Origin: DASQGA01 sp963762085
Lineage (GTDB): Bacteria > Actinomycetota > Thermoleophilia > Gaiellales > Gaiellaceae
Direction of reading: 5' to 3'
Assembly: GCA_963762085.1 (NCBI GenBank)
Contig: CAVXJD010000001.1
Coordinates: 62,001 to 126,000 of the forward strand
DNA: 64,000 nucleotides
Both the position numbers and the translations under genes were made by a program. Positions 8,248 through 16,834 of this stretch are shown here, one piece after another (position 1 is the first letter of the stretch; every line of letters starts with the position of its first letter). The notes under the pieces are model-generated. The model had not been told where the DNA came from and ran no database searches. It saw only the letters and a list, made by a program, of their open reading frames with translations.

Positions 8248-9437
8248 TGCCGGAGCTCCGGCTTGACGAGCGGACGCGTGCGGACGAGCGTCCGCGCGCG
8301 CCAGATGTAGACGATGAGGAGCTCGGCGCCGACGAAGAAGATGACGAGCGCCTGGATCATCGTCGCCAGATCGACCGCGAGATCGGGCGGGAACACGGCC
8401 GGATCCAGCTGGCGCGTCGATGTTCCTACCTCGAGCGCAGCGAAGAGAAGGGCGGCGAAGAGGATGCCGATCGCCTTGTTGCGGCCGAGGAGCGCGACGG
8501 CGATGCCGGTGAACGCGATCAGGTTCGTGGCGAAGTCCCCGGTCGAGACAGCGTGCTTGAAGCCGAGGAGATCGACCGAGCCCGCAAGGCCTGCGAAGGC
8601 ACCCGAGATCGCAAGGGCCAAGAAGTAATTTCTCGCGACGGAGATGCCTCCGTACCGCGCCGCCTCGGGATTGAAGCCGACCGCCCGCACCTCATAGCCG
8701 AGCGTCGTCCGGTTGAGCAGGACGTAGTAGACGACGAGCGCGAACAGCGCGATGAAAAGACCCGCGTGAAGCGAAGGCAGGCTTCCCCAGATCGGCCAGA
8801 GCTCCGCGGACTCGACGACCGTTCCAGATCGGGGGATGGAGGGCGTCGGTCCTTGCAGCAGCCCGCCGTTCTCGACGAGATACGCGCCCCCGAAGATGGC
8901 AATCCAGTTCAGCATGATCGTCGTGATCACCTCGTGGGCTCCAACGGTTGCCTTCAAAATGCCCGCGATACCGCCCCAGAGGCCGCCGGCCACGATCGAC
9001 GCCAGCAGGGCGAGCAGGATGTGGAGAGGTCGCGACAGTCCCTCGAGACGCGTTCCGACGTAGAGAGCCGCCATGAAGCCGGCCCAATACTGGCCCTGCC
9101 CGCCGATGTTGAAGAGGCCGCAGCGGAAAGCGAAAGCGACGGCGATCCCCGTGAGGATGAGAGGTGTCATGAGGATGAGCGTTTGCTGGAGGTCGTTTGC
9201 GGCGTCCTCACGAGCTTCGCCGGACACCCACGGGAAGAACCAGTTGAGGCCCGTGCCTTCGAAGATGGCCTTGTAGGCGCTCACGGGGTTGTGGCCCGTA
9301 AGCAGGACGACAAGGCCGCCGATCAGAAAGGCGAGCGCCGTCGCGGCAAGCGGGACGAGGACGCCGCCGAGCCGAGTCGAGAACCACTCCCCCACCGGAG
9401 ACTCTCGGCGCTTCGGCTCGGCAGGCCCCGTCGTCAC
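8244..9437 (-). CDS. Nucleoside ABC transporter permease (BmpB/NupP type)
   Basis: 397-residue permease, the partner of the following gene. Family signs: FRCGLFNIGGQGQYWAG (about 109-125), GAHEVITTIMLNWIAIF (about 165-180) and the VRAVGFNPEAARYGGI cytoplasmic coupling loop facing the ATPase. About ten transmembrane segments. It overlaps the ATPase gene by 4 nt upstream and the next permease by 4 nt downstream, so subunits are translationally coupled. Confidence 0.93.
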   Translation of the reverse strand: MTTGPAEPKRRESPVGEWFSTRLGGVLVPLAATALAFLIGGLVVLLTGHNPVSAYKAIFEGTGLNWFFPWVSGEAREDAANDLQQTLILMTPLILTGIAVAFAFRCGLFNIGGQGQYWAGFMAALYVGTRLEGLSRPLHILLALLASIVAGGLWGGIAGILKATVGAHEVITTIMLNWIAIFGGAYLVENGGLLQGPTPSIPRSGTVVESAELWPIWGSLPSLHAGLFIALFALVVYYVLLNRTTLGYEVRAVGFNPEAARYGGISVARNYFLALAISGAFAGLAGSVDLLGFKHAVSTGDFATNLIAFTGIAVALLGRNKAIGILFAALLFAALEVGTSTRQLDPAVFPPDLAVDLATMIQALVIFFVGAELLIVYIWRARTLVRTRPLVKPELRQ

Positions 9438-10954
9438 GCCGCCTGCTTTCGCCCGCCTGTCATCGCGATTCCGAGCTCTTCCTCGGAGACGCCGGGCTCA
9501 TACTCGCCGACGATCCTGCCCTCGTAGACCACGAGAATGCGGTCAGAAAGCGACAGAATCTCTTCGAGCTCGAACGACACGAGCAAGATCGCCCGGCCCT
9601 CGTCGCGTTCCTTGACGAGTCGGCGATGAACGAACTCGATCGCCCCCACGTCGAGGCCGCGGGTCGGCTGTGCCGCGACGAGGATACGCGGGTCGCGGGA
9701 GACCTCCCGCGCGATGACGACCTTCTGCTGGTTCCCGCCCGAGAGAGCTGCTGCCAGCGTCTGCGGCCTCCCGCCGCGGACGTCGAACTCCTTCAGGAGC
9801 CGCGCGGCCCGCTCGATCAGGCGGCCGGGGTACAACCACCCCCACTTCGAGTCCGGCTCCTTCGCGTAGTCGTGGAGCGCGAGGTTCTCCGCGAGGGTGA
9901 AGTCGAGGACGAGGCCACGGACCTGCCGATCCTCGGGGATGTGCCCGACGCCCGCATCGAGTGCCTCGCGCGCACTCGCCGACGTAAGGTCTTCGCCGGC
10001 GGCCGTGATCTTGCCTCCGGCAGGGCTGCGAAGACCCGTCAGAGCGTCGATCAGCTCGCTTTGACCATTCCCGTCGACCCCGGCGATCCCGACGATTTCG
10101 CCCGCCTTCACCTCAAACGAGACTCCGCGTACCACCTCGAGGCCACGTTCGTCGGCAACGACCAGGTCTTCGACCTCGAGCAGCGGCTCGCCCGGCTCGG
10201 CGGGCGGCTTCTCGACGCTGAGAACGACGTCGCGACCGACCATGAGGCGCGCCAGACCCTCGCGGGTAGCGCCTTCGCGCGGCACCGTGTCGATCTTCTT
10301 CCCCTGCCGTAGAACCGTGATCCGGTCCGCGATCTCGAGTACCTCGTTGAGCTTGTGGCTGATGAAGATGATCGACTTGCCGCCCTCCTGGAGCGAGCGG
10401 ATGATCGTGAAGAGCTCGCTCGCCTCCTGCGGCGTCAGGACCGCCGTCGGCTCGTCGAGAATCAGGATTTCGGCACCGCGGTAGAGCGCTTTCAGGATCT
10501 CTGCGCGCTGCTGCATTCCGACGCTGATCGACGCAACCTTCGCCTCGGGACGGACCGTGAGCCCGTATTGCGTCGAAAGCTCCCGGACGCGCTTTTCGGC
10601 GCTCGCGAGGTCGAGGAAGGGCCCCTTCGTCGGCTCCGTTGCGAGCACGATGTTCTCGGCCACCGTCATCACCGGGATGAGCATGAAGTGCTGGTGCACC
10701 ATTCCGATGCCATGATCGATCGCGTCGCGAGGGGAGTCGATTCGGATGGGCTTGCCGTTCAGGCGGATCTCACCCTCGTCCGGGTGGTAGAGGCCGTAGA
10801 GGATGTTCATGAGGGTCGACTTGCCGGCGCCGTTCTCACCGAGCAGCGCGTGAACCTCTCCCTTGCCCAGGTCGAAATCGACGTGGTCGTTCGCCACGAT
10901 CCCGGGAAAGCGCTTCGTGATTCCCAGTAGCTCGAGTAGAAGCTGGTCAGACAT
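9434..10954 (-). CDS. Nucleoside ABC transporter ATPase (two fused nucleotide-binding domains)
   Basis: 506-residue tandem ABC ATPase of the sugar/nucleoside class. The first domain has Walker A GENGAGKSTLMNI, Q-loop HQHFMLIPVMTV and Walker B ILILDEPTAVLTP, with an ABC signature-like SVGMQQRAEILKAL. The second has an altered Walker A (GVDGNGQSELIDAL, typical for this class and likely non-hydrolytic) and a full signature LSGGNQQKVVIAREV. A stem-loop separates it from the bmp gene upstream, which may set binding protein above ATPase in amount. Energises import by the two permeases. Confidence 0.94.
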   Translation of the reverse strand: MSDQLLLELLGITKRFPGIVANDHVDFDLGKGEVHALLGENGAGKSTLMNILYGLYHPDEGEIRLNGKPIRIDSPRDAIDHGIGMVHQHFMLIPVMTVAENIVLATEPTKGPFLDLASAEKRVRELSTQYGLTVRPEAKVASISVGMQQRAEILKALYRGAEILILDEPTAVLTPQEASELFTIIRSLQEGGKSIIFISHKLNEVLEIADRITVLRQGKKIDTVPREGATREGLARLMVGRDVVLSVEKPPAEPGEPLLEVEDLVVADERGLEVVRGVSFEVKAGEIVGIAGVDGNGQSELIDALTGLRSPAGGKITAAGEDLTSASAREALDAGVGHIPEDRQVRGLVLDFTLAENLALHDYAKEPDSKWGWLYPGRLIERAARLLKEFDVRGGRPQTLAAALSGGNQQKVVIAREVSRDPRILVAAQPTRGLDVGAIEFVHRRLVKERDEGRAILLVSFELEEILSLSDRILVVYEGRIVGEYEPGVSEEELGIAMTGGRKQAA

Positions 10955-10965
10955 GATGGAGAAGA

Positions 10966-11002
10966 GTAGAGGGGCGCCCCCGCTCGGGTCCGCCCCCTCT
11001 AC
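10966..11002 (-). promoter_or_regulatory. Intercistronic hairpin between bmp and the ABC ATPase gene
   Basis: GTAGAGGGGCG (10966-10976) pairs with CGCCCCCTCTAC (10991-11002), an 11-bp stem with one bulged base and a 14-nt loop. No U-run follows on the minus strand, so it is unlikely to be a full terminator. Such hairpins after substrate-binding-protein genes commonly protect the upstream mRNA from 3' exonucleases. Confidence 0.6.
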
Positions 11003-11011
11003 GGACTTGCG

Positions 11012-12106
11012 CTATTCCAAGGTGGCCGGCGGGTCGATCTCGCCGGAGATGAGCTTCTGCTTCGCTTCCTCGACGGCGTCCTGGACCTCCTGCGGAACGG
11101 CGTCGCTAAACGGGGCAAGGAGTTCGGCATCCGGGAACTCCTCGATGCCGAAGAACCTGTTCGTCCCACCCTCGAACGTGCCTTCCTGCGCTGCCTTGAT
11201 CGTCTCGAAGACCGCCAGCTCGAGCGGCTTGAGCCCACTCGTGATCACGCAGTCGCCGGCGAACGACTGATCGGCGTCGACGCCGATGGCCATCACGCCT
11301 TTCTCACAGGCCGCGTCGAGCGCCCCGAGGCCACAGTCGCCCGCAACCTGGAAGACGACATCGGAGCCCTGCGCGATCTGATCGAGCGCGATCTCCTTGC
11401 ACTTCGCCTGATCGACGAAGTCCTGCGAGTAGGCGTTCAGGAGCTTCACGTCCGGGTTCGTATCCTTCACCGCCTGACGGAAGCCCGCGATCCAGTTGTT
11501 CACAGGGGGAATGCTGATTCCACCCACCGTCGAGACGGTGCCGGTCTTCGACATCATCGCCGCCACAACGCCGGCGAGATAGCCGGACTCCTCGGAAGGA
11601 AACTGGAGCCCAAGGATATTGGGCAATGCGCAGGGCGCTTGATTCTCGCCGCCGCAATCCGGCTCTTCGCCATAGAACTGGTCGATGCCTGCGAAGTTGA
11701 TGTCCGTCGCTTCCGTCGCGACCTCGACAACGGACGGCTGGATGAGAAAGCCGATGGCAACCACGAGATCGTGCCCGTCATCGATCGCAGCGGTGAGGTT
11801 CGGAAGGTAGTCGTCGGCCGACTTGGACGCGTAGACGCGGCCGTCGACGCCAAGCTCCGTCTGCGCCCGCTCGAAGCCGTTGATCGAGAACTCGTTGAAC
11901 CCCCGGTCGGTGAGCCCGCCCGTGTCGGAGACCATTCCGACCGAGATCTTCTCGCCTCCCGTTCCACCATCGGTTGTACCGCTCTCGGACGGCGTGCCGC
12001 TGGTGTCGGTGCCGCCGTCGTCGCCGCCGCAGCCGGCCGCAGCCAGCGCCAGCACGAACGCAACGATCAAGAGCAAAGCCCAGGGCAGCTTTCGCATGAC
12101 GTTCAC
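11012..12106 (-). CDS. BMP-family nucleoside-binding lipoprotein
   Basis: Substrate-binding protein of the BMP family (Bacillus NupN, Treponema PnrA). A signal peptide with lipobox LALAAAGC is followed by a Gly/Ser/Thr-rich linker (about residues 25-50). The mature domain starts KISVGMVSDTGGLTDRGFNE, a BMP hallmark with the ligand-contacting Asp. Further marks are GYLAGVVAAMMSKTGTVSTVGG and ATEATDINFAGIDQF. GTG at 12106 was chosen because AAGGAGG lies 4 nt before it; ATG at 12097 is the alternative (13 nt spacing). It heads the importer operon; the 93 bp upstream to ftsK must contain its promoter, but I see no clear hexamers. Confidence 0.93.
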   Translation of the reverse strand: MNVMRKLPWALLLIVAFVLALAAAGCGGDDGGTDTSGTPSESGTTDGGTGGEKISVGMVSDTGGLTDRGFNEFSINGFERAQTELGVDGRVYASKSADDYLPNLTAAIDDGHDLVVAIGFLIQPSVVEVATEATDINFAGIDQFYGEEPDCGGENQAPCALPNILGLQFPSEESGYLAGVVAAMMSKTGTVSTVGGISIPPVNNWIAGFRQAVKDTNPDVKLLNAYSQDFVDQAKCKEIALDQIAQGSDVVFQVAGDCGLGALDAACEKGVMAIGVDADQSFAGDCVITSGLKPLELAVFETIKAAQEGTFEGGTNRFFGIEEFPDAELLAPFSDAVPQEVQDAVEEAKQKLISGEIDPPATLE

Positions 12107-12199
12107 GGAACCTCCTTGTTGCTCAAATCCCAAAAGTCAGTCGCCGGATGCTATCGCCCACGGCGATCCGATGGCTAGGACTGGGAATCCCGAAGTTCG

Positions 12200-14416
12200 T
12201 TAGTGAGCGACGCGCTCGGCGGCCGCCGCGACCACCCGGTCGAGCTCCGCCTCGCCGATCAGGACACGGCGCGGCTTCGAGCCCTCGTAGCCGGAGATGA
12301 TCCCACGGCGTTCGAGCATGTCGATGAGACGCCCGGCGCGGGTATAGCCGACGCGGAGCCGCCGCTGGATGAGTGAGACCGACGCGGTCTGCGTCTGGAC
12401 GACGATCTCGATCGCCCGGTCGAGCAACGGATCCTCGTCGGGGTCGAATTCCCCGTCGGACTCGTCGTCCACGACGACGACCGGAGCCTCGAGGAGCGAC
12501 TCGTCGAGCTCCTGCTCGCGCTGTCCGCGACACTGCTCGACAATGAGCGCGATCTCCTCTTCGCTCACGTAGGCGCCCTGGACGCGCTGCAGGCGCGAGG
12601 TCCCGAGCGGCTTGAACAGCATGTCGCCCTGCCCGAGGAGGCTCTCGGCACCTGAGGTGTCCAGGATGACGCGACTGTCCGTCATGCTCGAGACGGCGAA
12701 GGCGATCCGGGATGGGACGTTGGCCTTGATCATCCCGGTGATGACGTCGACCGACGGGCGCTGAGTCGCCAGGACGAGATGGATGCCTACGGCCCTGGAC
12801 TTCTGCGCCAGCCGGATAACGGCGTCTTCGACCTCCTGCGGCGAGATCATCATCAGGTCCGCGAGCTCGTCGATGACGACGAGGAGGTAGGGCAGCGGCT
12901 CGTCTCCGCGCGCGGCGAGGGCCTTGTTCAGCTCCGACAGGTTCCGTGCGCGGGCGAGGCTCATCCGCTCGTACCGGCGCTCCATCTCCGCGAGGATGTT
13001 GGCGAGGACGGCCGCGGCGGACTTCGCATTCGAGACCACCGGGGTCAGAAGATGCGGGATCGACTCGTAGAGCCCGAGCTCGACCCGCTTCGGGTCGACC
13101 AGGATCATCCGGACCTGATCGGGCGTGGAGCGCAGGAGAATCGAGCAGATCATCGTGTTCAGACAGCCAGACTTGCCCGAGCCGGTCGTGCCGGCGATCA
13201 AGATGTGCGGCATTCGGGCGAGATCGGCCCACACGGACGCCCCCGAGATGTCCTTCCCGAGCCAAACCGAGACCGGGCTGGCTGCGGCCGGGAACTCGTC
13301 GTAGATGTCGCCGAGCGTGACGATGTTGGGGGCAAGGTTCGGGACCTCGACTCCGACGGCCTGCTTCCCGGGAATCGGCGCAAGAATCCGGATTTCGGTC
13401 GTGGCGAGCGCATAGGCAAGGTCGTCTTTCAGCGCCGCCACCTTCCCCACTTTCGTCCCCGGAGCGAGCTGGAGCTCGTAGCGCGTTACCCGCGGGCCCG
13501 AGACCTGACCCGACAGAGTCGCCTCGACCCCGAAGTTCGCAAGCGCTTGGACGAGCGCCGCCGCGGTGCGCTCCATCGCCTTCGCCGGCTGGCCGTTGAC
13601 CGGGCGCGAGCGCTTGAGGACGCCGGCGTCCGGAAGCCGGTACGGCTCCCGCTTCGAGTTTCCGGCCGGAACGAACGGGAGGGCCTCCTGCGGGTTGAAG
13701 CTCGATTCCTGTGTGTCACCGAGCTGGGCGGCGAGATCGACGGACGGAATGTGCTCCGACTGGTGATCAGACACCAGATCCGGGTACGCCGTGGCGCCGT
13801 CGACCGGGGGCCTGGACGGCTCGGCCGCCGGTTCGGGCTCCGGAGGAAGCACGGCCCGAGGCCGCTGGACGGTGCGGCGCGCGACCGAGGCTGTGTCGCG
13901 GGCAGCCCGTGCGGACCGGCGCAGGACGGCACCGATGGACGCGCCCGTGACCAGGATCGCGCCCGCGCTGAAAGCAAAGGTTCCGAAGAGGAATGTGCCG
14001 GTCTGCCCGATCAGGCTGCCGAGCGTCGACTCGAGAGCGTCGCCGAGCGCTCCGCCGCGGTCGCTTCCAAGGAGCGCAAGGATGCCGACGGCGAGAAGCA
14101 CGATTCCCGTTCGGAAGGGTTTCACCTCGACGAGGCCCGAGCGGGCGACCATGAGGCCTCCCACTCCGACGAGCGCGAACGGGAGCGCGTAGCGAGCCGT
14201 GCCCACTGCGCCCGCAAGGGCGTCGTCCACGTTTTCACCGACGACGCCTCCGTCCCAGCCGAATAGGAGGACGGTCGCGAGGAAGAGGCCGGCGCAGGCG
14301 AGGCCGAGCCCGATCAGCTCGGGATGAGCGGCCGCATGCTTGCGCGAGCGCTGCTTCTTCTTGATGCGCGCGGGCGTGCGGGGACGCAGCTTTCTAGCAG
14401 GCTTGCGCTTCGCCAT
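12200..14416 (-). CDS. ftsK: DNA translocase FtsK/SpoIIIE
   Basis: Septal DNA pump that clears chromosome from the closing division site. 738 residues from ATG 14416. A basic N-terminus is followed by four or five transmembrane segments (about 30-175), a Pro-rich linker, and the motor: alpha/beta domains with Walker A AGTTGSGKSGCLNT and Walker B LLVVIDELADLMM, LATQRPSVDVITG, then VSSMTDSRVILD. The C-terminal winged-helix gamma domain (VSLIQRRLRVGYTRAGRLI) reads the KOPS/SRS polarity sequence. An open frame extends upstream of 14416 into the nucleoside hydrolase gene but is just shadow coding. FtsK breaks the otherwise adjacent nucleoside-salvage genes. Confidence 0.96.
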   Translation of the reverse strand: MAKRKPARKLRPRTPARIKKKQRSRKHAAAHPELIGLGLACAGLFLATVLLFGWDGGVVGENVDDALAGAVGTARYALPFALVGVGGLMVARSGLVEVKPFRTGIVLLAVGILALLGSDRGGALGDALESTLGSLIGQTGTFLFGTFAFSAGAILVTGASIGAVLRRSARAARDTASVARRTVQRPRAVLPPEPEPAAEPSRPPVDGATAYPDLVSDHQSEHIPSVDLAAQLGDTQESSFNPQEALPFVPAGNSKREPYRLPDAGVLKRSRPVNGQPAKAMERTAAALVQALANFGVEATLSGQVSGPRVTRYELQLAPGTKVGKVAALKDDLAYALATTEIRILAPIPGKQAVGVEVPNLAPNIVTLGDIYDEFPAAASPVSVWLGKDISGASVWADLARMPHILIAGTTGSGKSGCLNTMICSILLRSTPDQVRMILVDPKRVELGLYESIPHLLTPVVSNAKSAAAVLANILAEMERRYERMSLARARNLSELNKALAARGDEPLPYLLVVIDELADLMMISPQEVEDAVIRLAQKSRAVGIHLVLATQRPSVDVITGMIKANVPSRIAFAVSSMTDSRVILDTSGAESLLGQGDMLFKPLGTSRLQRVQGAYVSEEEIALIVEQCRGQREQELDESLLEAPVVVVDDESDGEFDPDEDPLLDRAIEIVVQTQTASVSLIQRRLRVGYTRAGRLIDMLERRGIISGYEGSKPRRVLIGEAELDRVVAAAAERVAH

Positions 14417-14460
14417 GCCAGCCCTTTCGCGGGCGGGCGGCCCGCTCCTGCCCGCCTGGT

Positions 14461-15390
14461 CTATGCGATACCGGCGAGGCGCTCGACGAGAAGTTCCAGG
14501 AACCGCTCCGAGTCGATGTCCACCCCGACGGCGCAGTTGGGCTCTCGATCGGTGCGCCGCCAGAGGTCGACGACGGTCCGCCCGCGGCAGAGGTCGGAGT
14601 CGGTCTCGACGACGACGTTTCGCCACAGCGTCGTGACGAGCTCCGGCCGGGCGACGAACGCCACCGCTACGGCGTCGTGGACCGGTGAGCCGGGGAAGCC
14701 GTACGTCTCCGCGTGAAAGCGGTGGTAGAAAGCGAACAGGTCGGCCACAAAGGCACCGGTACGGCCGGAGGCACGGAGCCTGTCCGCGTGCTCGGGCAGA
14801 AGCAGGGCCTTGTGGGTCACGTCGAGCCCGATCATGGTTACGTCGAGGCCGCTGGAGAAGACCCGCGCGGCCGCCTCCGGGTCCGCCCAGATGTTGAACT
14901 CCGCGGCCGGGGTCACGTTCCCCTCCGCGATTGCACCACCCATGAGAACGATCCGATCGATCCGCCCGGCCGCCTCGGGACACCGCTCGATCAGGACGGC
15001 GACGTTCGTCAGGGGACCGATTGCGACGAGCGTGACCGGCTGGTCGGTCTCGCAGATTCGAGCCGCCATGAAGTTGACCGCATCGTCCTCGACAACCTCC
15101 CGCTTCGGCTGGGGGAGATCGGGGCCGTCGAGACCGCTCTCTCCGTGCACGTCTCTGGCGACGTATGCGTCCCGCTCGAGGGGGCGATCTGCTCCCGCGG
15201 CCACCGGGATGTCGTCGCGGCCGACGAAGTCGAGCACGCGGAGGGCGTTCGCCGTGGTCTTCGCAAGCGTCTGGTTCCCGGCGACGGTGGTGACGCCGAG
15301 AAGGTCGAGCTCAGGGCTCGCTAGCGCGAGGAGCATGGCCATCGCATCGTCGTGGCCGGGATCGCAGTCGAGGAGGATGGAAGTGGCCAT
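14461..15390 (-). CDS. Inosine-uridine-preferring nucleoside hydrolase
   Basis: Cleaves nucleosides to base plus ribose. 309 residues, usual length. The calcium-binding DCDPGHDDAMAM motif opens the protein (residues 8-19); VALIGPLTNVA-type segment LVAIGPLTNVAVLI, LMGGAI and AAEFNIWADPEAA follow, with the distal His-Asp of GSPVHDAVAVAF. It overlaps the ribokinase gene by one base, so ribose released here is probably phosphorylated by the partner. Substrate preference between purine and pyrimidine nucleosides cannot be read from sequence. Confidence 0.93.
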   Translation of the reverse strand: MATSILLDCDPGHDDAMAMLLALASPELDLLGVTTVAGNQTLAKTTANALRVLDFVGRDDIPVAAGADRPLERDAYVARDVHGESGLDGPDLPQPKREVVEDDAVNFMAARICETDQPVTLVAIGPLTNVAVLIERCPEAAGRIDRIVLMGGAIAEGNVTPAAEFNIWADPEAAARVFSSGLDVTMIGLDVTHKALLLPEHADRLRASGRTGAFVADLFAFYHRFHAETYGFPGSPVHDAVAVAFVARPELVTTLWRNVVVETDSDLCRGRTVVDLWRRTDREPNCAVGVDIDSERFLELLVERLAGIA

Positions 15391-16241
15391 CAGGCGCTGA
15401 GTATGGCGTCGACCTCAGCCGCCGTGGGAAGAGAGCTCTGGGCGCCCGGACGTGACGCTGCGATGGCGCCCGCGGCGCAGGCGCGTCGGAGCGCCTCCTC
15501 TCTGGCGCGACCCTCGAGCAGGGAGACGGCGAGGCAGGCGCAGAACGCGTCCCCGGCTGCCGTCCCGTCCACGGCGTGAACCGCGGGCGGGACGGCGCGG
15601 GCGATCTCGTTTCCATCCTTGAGCAGGAGCGCTCCCTCGGCGCCCAGCGTCAGTGCGAAGAGGCCGTCGAGCGGCGTCGACCCGAGTGTCTCGAGCTCGA
15701 AGGAGTTCGCGACGATCAGGTCAGCCCGTGCGAGCACCTCCTCGGGCACGATCCGCGCCGGGGCGGCGTTCAGACAGAACATGCCGCGAGCCTGCTCTGC
15801 AGCGGCGGCAACGGCTTCGATCGGGATTTCGAGCTGACAGAGCACTCCGTCCGCGTCTGCGAGGTCAAAGGTGTCTGCGCCGAGAGCGCGATTGGCCCCT
15901 GGGGCGACGACGATCTGGTTGTCGCCACGCTCCGAGACGACGATCATGGCCAGGCCGGTCGGCTCCCCCTCGGCGGTTCGGAGCCCGGTGAGATCCACGC
16001 CGGCTTCCTCCAGATCGCGCCTGGCCTCGCTCGCGATCTCGTCGTCCCCCACGCAGCCAACGAACCGCACCTCGGCCCCCAGACGAGCGGCCGCCACCGC
16101 CTGGTTGGCCCCCTTCCCGCCCGGGATCCGGGAGAGCTCCGCGTCGGTCAACGTCTCGCCGGGGCGCGGCAAGCGCTCGACGCTCGCGACCAGGTCGAGG
16201 TTGATGCTCCCGACGACGGTGATGCGCGGGCGCGCTGCCAC
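15390..16241 (-). CDS. rbsK: Ribokinase (PfkB family)
   Basis: Phosphorylates ribose at O5. 283 residues, slightly shorter than E. coli RbsK. The N-terminal substrate motif VVGSINLDLV, the glycine-rich IPGGKGANQAVAAARLGA and the C-terminal PfkB signature VDGTAAGDAFCACLAV (catalytic Asp in GTAAGDAF) are all present. Usually the last motif reads DTTGAGD; here Thr-Gly-Ala is Thr-Ala-Ala. Directly overlapping the nucleoside hydrolase, it links nucleoside import to the pentose phosphate pool. Other PfkB sugars remain possible. Confidence 0.87.
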   Translation of the reverse strand: MAARPRITVVGSINLDLVASVERLPRPGETLTDAELSRIPGGKGANQAVAAARLGAEVRFVGCVGDDEIASEARRDLEEAGVDLTGLRTAEGEPTGLAMIVVSERGDNQIVVAPGANRALGADTFDLADADGVLCQLEIPIEAVAAAAEQARGMFCLNAAPARIVPEEVLARADLIVANSFELETLGSTPLDGLFALTLGAEGALLLKDGNEIARAVPPAVHAVDGTAAGDAFCACLAVSLLEGRAREEALRRACAAGAIAASRPGAQSSLPTAAEVDAILSA

Positions 16242-16249
16242 CTACGACG

Positions 16250-16807
16250 CTACGCGGCGAGAGCTCTGAGATCGTCGACCGCGCCCCCGAAGAGGTTCTC
16301 ACGCAAGTCGAAGAGACCGGCCCAGAGAGAGGAGCGATCCGGCACGGTTTCCATCCGCGCCGACGTGGCGAGGCCCTGAAGCGCCCGGACGAGCACCGCC
16401 AGCTCGAGGTACGCCTGTGCGACCCGCCGCGGACATGCAGTCACCCCGGCTCGGCGGAGGACGTCCTCCCATTCGAGCACCTCCCCCGGTCCGGGCTCGC
16501 CGTACCACGAGCGGCCCTCGGCGCCGTCAGGCTCGAGCTCGAGCAGGAAGCGGCCCAGGGGCCGCTCGAGGCCGGCGAGCGCCGTCTCAGCCCGCTCGGC
16601 CGCGCGTCGCAAGGCCGCCTCGCGCCGCGGCACGGTCGACGGCTCCGGCTCGCCCCTCGCCCAGCGGTCGAGCAGCCGGCAGAAGGCGAGCGCCGCCACT
16701 TCGCTCGCAGTCAGGGAGCGGATTAGCTTCGTCGCAGTCGGGTCGGAGACGCCGTAGCAGCGCACGAGGCCGGGCCATCCGAGCGTCGTCGCGTTGTTCA
16801 TACCCAC
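16250..16807 (-). CDS. Hypothetical helical protein
   Basis: 185 residues from GTG 16807 (ATG at 16801 is an alternative). Strongly helical, rich in Ala, Arg, Leu and Glu, no signal peptide or transmembrane segment. A middle stretch contains WYGEPGPGEVLEWEDVLRRAG, and two Cys occur (AFCRLL, TACPRR). I do not recognise a family. It lies 27 bp downstream of the RNase J gene and 8 bp upstream of ribokinase in the same direction. It is real by codon pattern and tight spacing, but its role is open. Confidence 0.6.
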   Translation of the reverse strand: MGMNNATTLGWPGLVRCYGVSDPTATKLIRSLTASEVAALAFCRLLDRWARGEPEPSTVPRREAALRRAAERAETALAGLERPLGRFLLELEPDGAEGRSWYGEPGPGEVLEWEDVLRRAGVTACPRRVAQAYLELAVLVRALQGLATSARMETVPDRSSLWAGLFDLRENLFGGAVDDLRALAA

Positions 16808-16834
16808 ACTGTTACAGCAAGAGCACGGACTCGG

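Noticed and set aside
14417..14983. N-terminal extension of FtsK into the nucleoside hydrolase gene
   Set aside because: Arg/Gly-rich shadow sequence; ATG 14416 gives a normal FtsK start and the hydrolase is complete.
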